From Gemmatimonas sp. (GTDB taxonomy: Bacteria; Gemmatimonadota; Gemmatimonadetes; Gemmatimonadales; Gemmatimonadaceae): a stretch of DNA of 32,011 nt. Where the stretch lies: assembly GCA_021154325.1 (NCBI GenBank), contig JAJKIR010000136.1:1-32011 (forward strand), given 5' to 3'. A program made the position numbers and the translations under genes. Positions 31,664 through 32,011 of this stretch are shown piece by piece. Each line of letters opens with the position of its first letter. Position 1 is the first letter of the stretch. Below the pieces are notes generated by a model, which worked only from the letters and a program-made list of their open reading frames with translations, did no database searches and was not told the DNA's origin.

Positions 31664-32011
31664 TCAGAACGGCGCGCCGAAAGCAAACCGCCAACGCGAC
31701 TGTCGCGCGTACTGCAGCATGGGCAAGACGATTACGCCGCTTTGCGACCTGAGTCCGTCGATGCGCAGCAGGAGGGGCCGCGACTCGTCGACGCGAATGG
31801 GATAGAAAAGATCGTAGGTCCGTGCCTCGTTAGGTGCAACCGTGTCCGTCGGCGCTCCTGTTTCAAAGGAGGAAAACCTGCCGCCGAGCAGTCCACGTTC
31901 GCAACGTCCGCTCACGTCAGAGCGACTGTGGTACACATAATGTCTTCCACCAGTCGGAACCCAGCCCGTGGAACTGACAGCGCACACCGGCGTCGCCGGA
32001 GTGCCACTAGC
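31664..32011 (-). CDS. Secreted-type protein, 5' end beyond the window
   Basis: The frame is open from the right edge of the window to a TGA at 31664, giving 115 visible residues. The sequence has two cysteines (in PVCAVSS and SGRCERG) that could form a disulfide, and a beta-rich body (RTYDLFYPIRVDESRPLLLRIDGL). A GTG at 31987 is in frame, but the frame continues past it, so the true start is probably outside. It resembles its downstream neighbour in size and style, without clear sequence identity. The function is unknown. Confidence 0.55.
   Translation of the reverse strand, partial: ASGTPATPVCAVSSTGWVPTGGRHYVYHSRSDVSGRCERGLLGGRFSSFETGAPTDTVAPNEARTYDLFYPIRVDESRPLLLRIDGLRSQSGVIVLPMLQYARQSRWRFAFGAPF

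Larger units (their letters stand above)
10..31834. repeat. Dispersed iterated heptamer CCTAACG/CGTTAGG (25 copies)
   Basis: I found 25 exact copies by eye. CCTAACG starts at 10, 2185, 7483, 10453, 13659, 14157, 14674, 15616, 17317, 19990, 20015, 25635 and 27568. CGTTAGG starts at 2862, 3788, 16484, 18441, 19239, 21741, 24526, 25762, 28712, 29699, 29980 and 31828. In 19 of the 25 the motif extends to GCCTAACG. Copies lie in genes on both strands and in intergenic DNA. In genes the motif is read as Leu-Gly (TTA GGC), Leu-Thr (CTA ACG), Pro-Asn-Glu (CCT AAC GAG) or Val-Arg (GTT AGG). At 3788 it contains the arsM stop codon. The start and end given here only bracket the set. The function is unknown. 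Confidence 0.85.

Noticed and set aside
1..32011. tRNA, rRNA, riboswitch or phage genes
   Set aside because: I saw no T-loop-like signatures, rRNA segments, known riboswitch cores, integrases or transposases. A covariance-model scan would be needed to exclude small RNAs.

Overview
The window is a gene-dense, G+C-rich bacterial chromosome segment with no phage, plasmid or IS genes and no rRNA, tRNA or CRISPR that I can see. The gene repertoire suggests a soil-type Gemmatimonadota, or less likely Acidobacteriota: an ADOP-type MacB/FtsX permease, many soluble PAS histidine kinases with the HDFNNLL motif, a very large secreted S8 protease, and a TAT-signal protein next to a TIM-barrel epimerase. 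This assignment is inference; no phylogenetic marker gene is present.

Bases 37-5117 (minus strand) look like one arsenic-response operon. The order is arsR, arsM (As(III) methyltransferase), arsN2-like acetyltransferase, a 263-bp palindromic element, a metallophosphoesterase, a MIP/aquaporin channel, a VOC protein and an alkaline-phosphatase-superfamily hydrolase. Two ATCAA-N6-TTGAT-type operators are visible. One lies between the -35 and -10 of arsR (imperfect) and one just before arsM (perfect). No arsenate reductase or arsenite pump lies in the window. Detoxification here would rest on methylation plus channel-mediated movement of arsenite, and the roles of the two phosphohydrolases are unexplained.

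Bases 5242-10435 carry a secreted polysaccharide deacetylase, a lipoprotein of the vanadium haloperoxidase/PAP2 family, a short 3' gene remnant, a class III aminotransferase and an LtrA-family membrane protein.

Bases 10483-21048 (minus strand) hold an ADOP permease, a tripeptidyl-peptidase-II-like S8 protease, a sugar epimerase-type TIM barrel and a TAT-exported protein in close succession. A hybrid histidine kinase translationally coupled to a PAS plus zinc-ribbon protein follows. Bases 21173-29743 are a signalling block: a small SRPBCC lipoprotein, two hybrid kinases, one membrane kinase, and a NarL-type regulator overlapping its HisKA_3 kinase. Including the kinase at 11124-13442, the window has five histidine kinases. 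The right end has an MDR-family oxidoreductase with an unexplained in-frame upstream extension and two small secreted proteins, one cut by the window edge.

The most unusual signal is a heptamer, CCTAACG/CGTTAGG (usually GCCTAACG), present 25 times by hand count, against about 4 expected for random sequence of roughly 65% G+C. It occurs on both strands, inside genes in different reading frames and between genes. Inside genes it forces unusual codons such as TTA, CTA and AGG, which points to selection or insertion at the DNA level.
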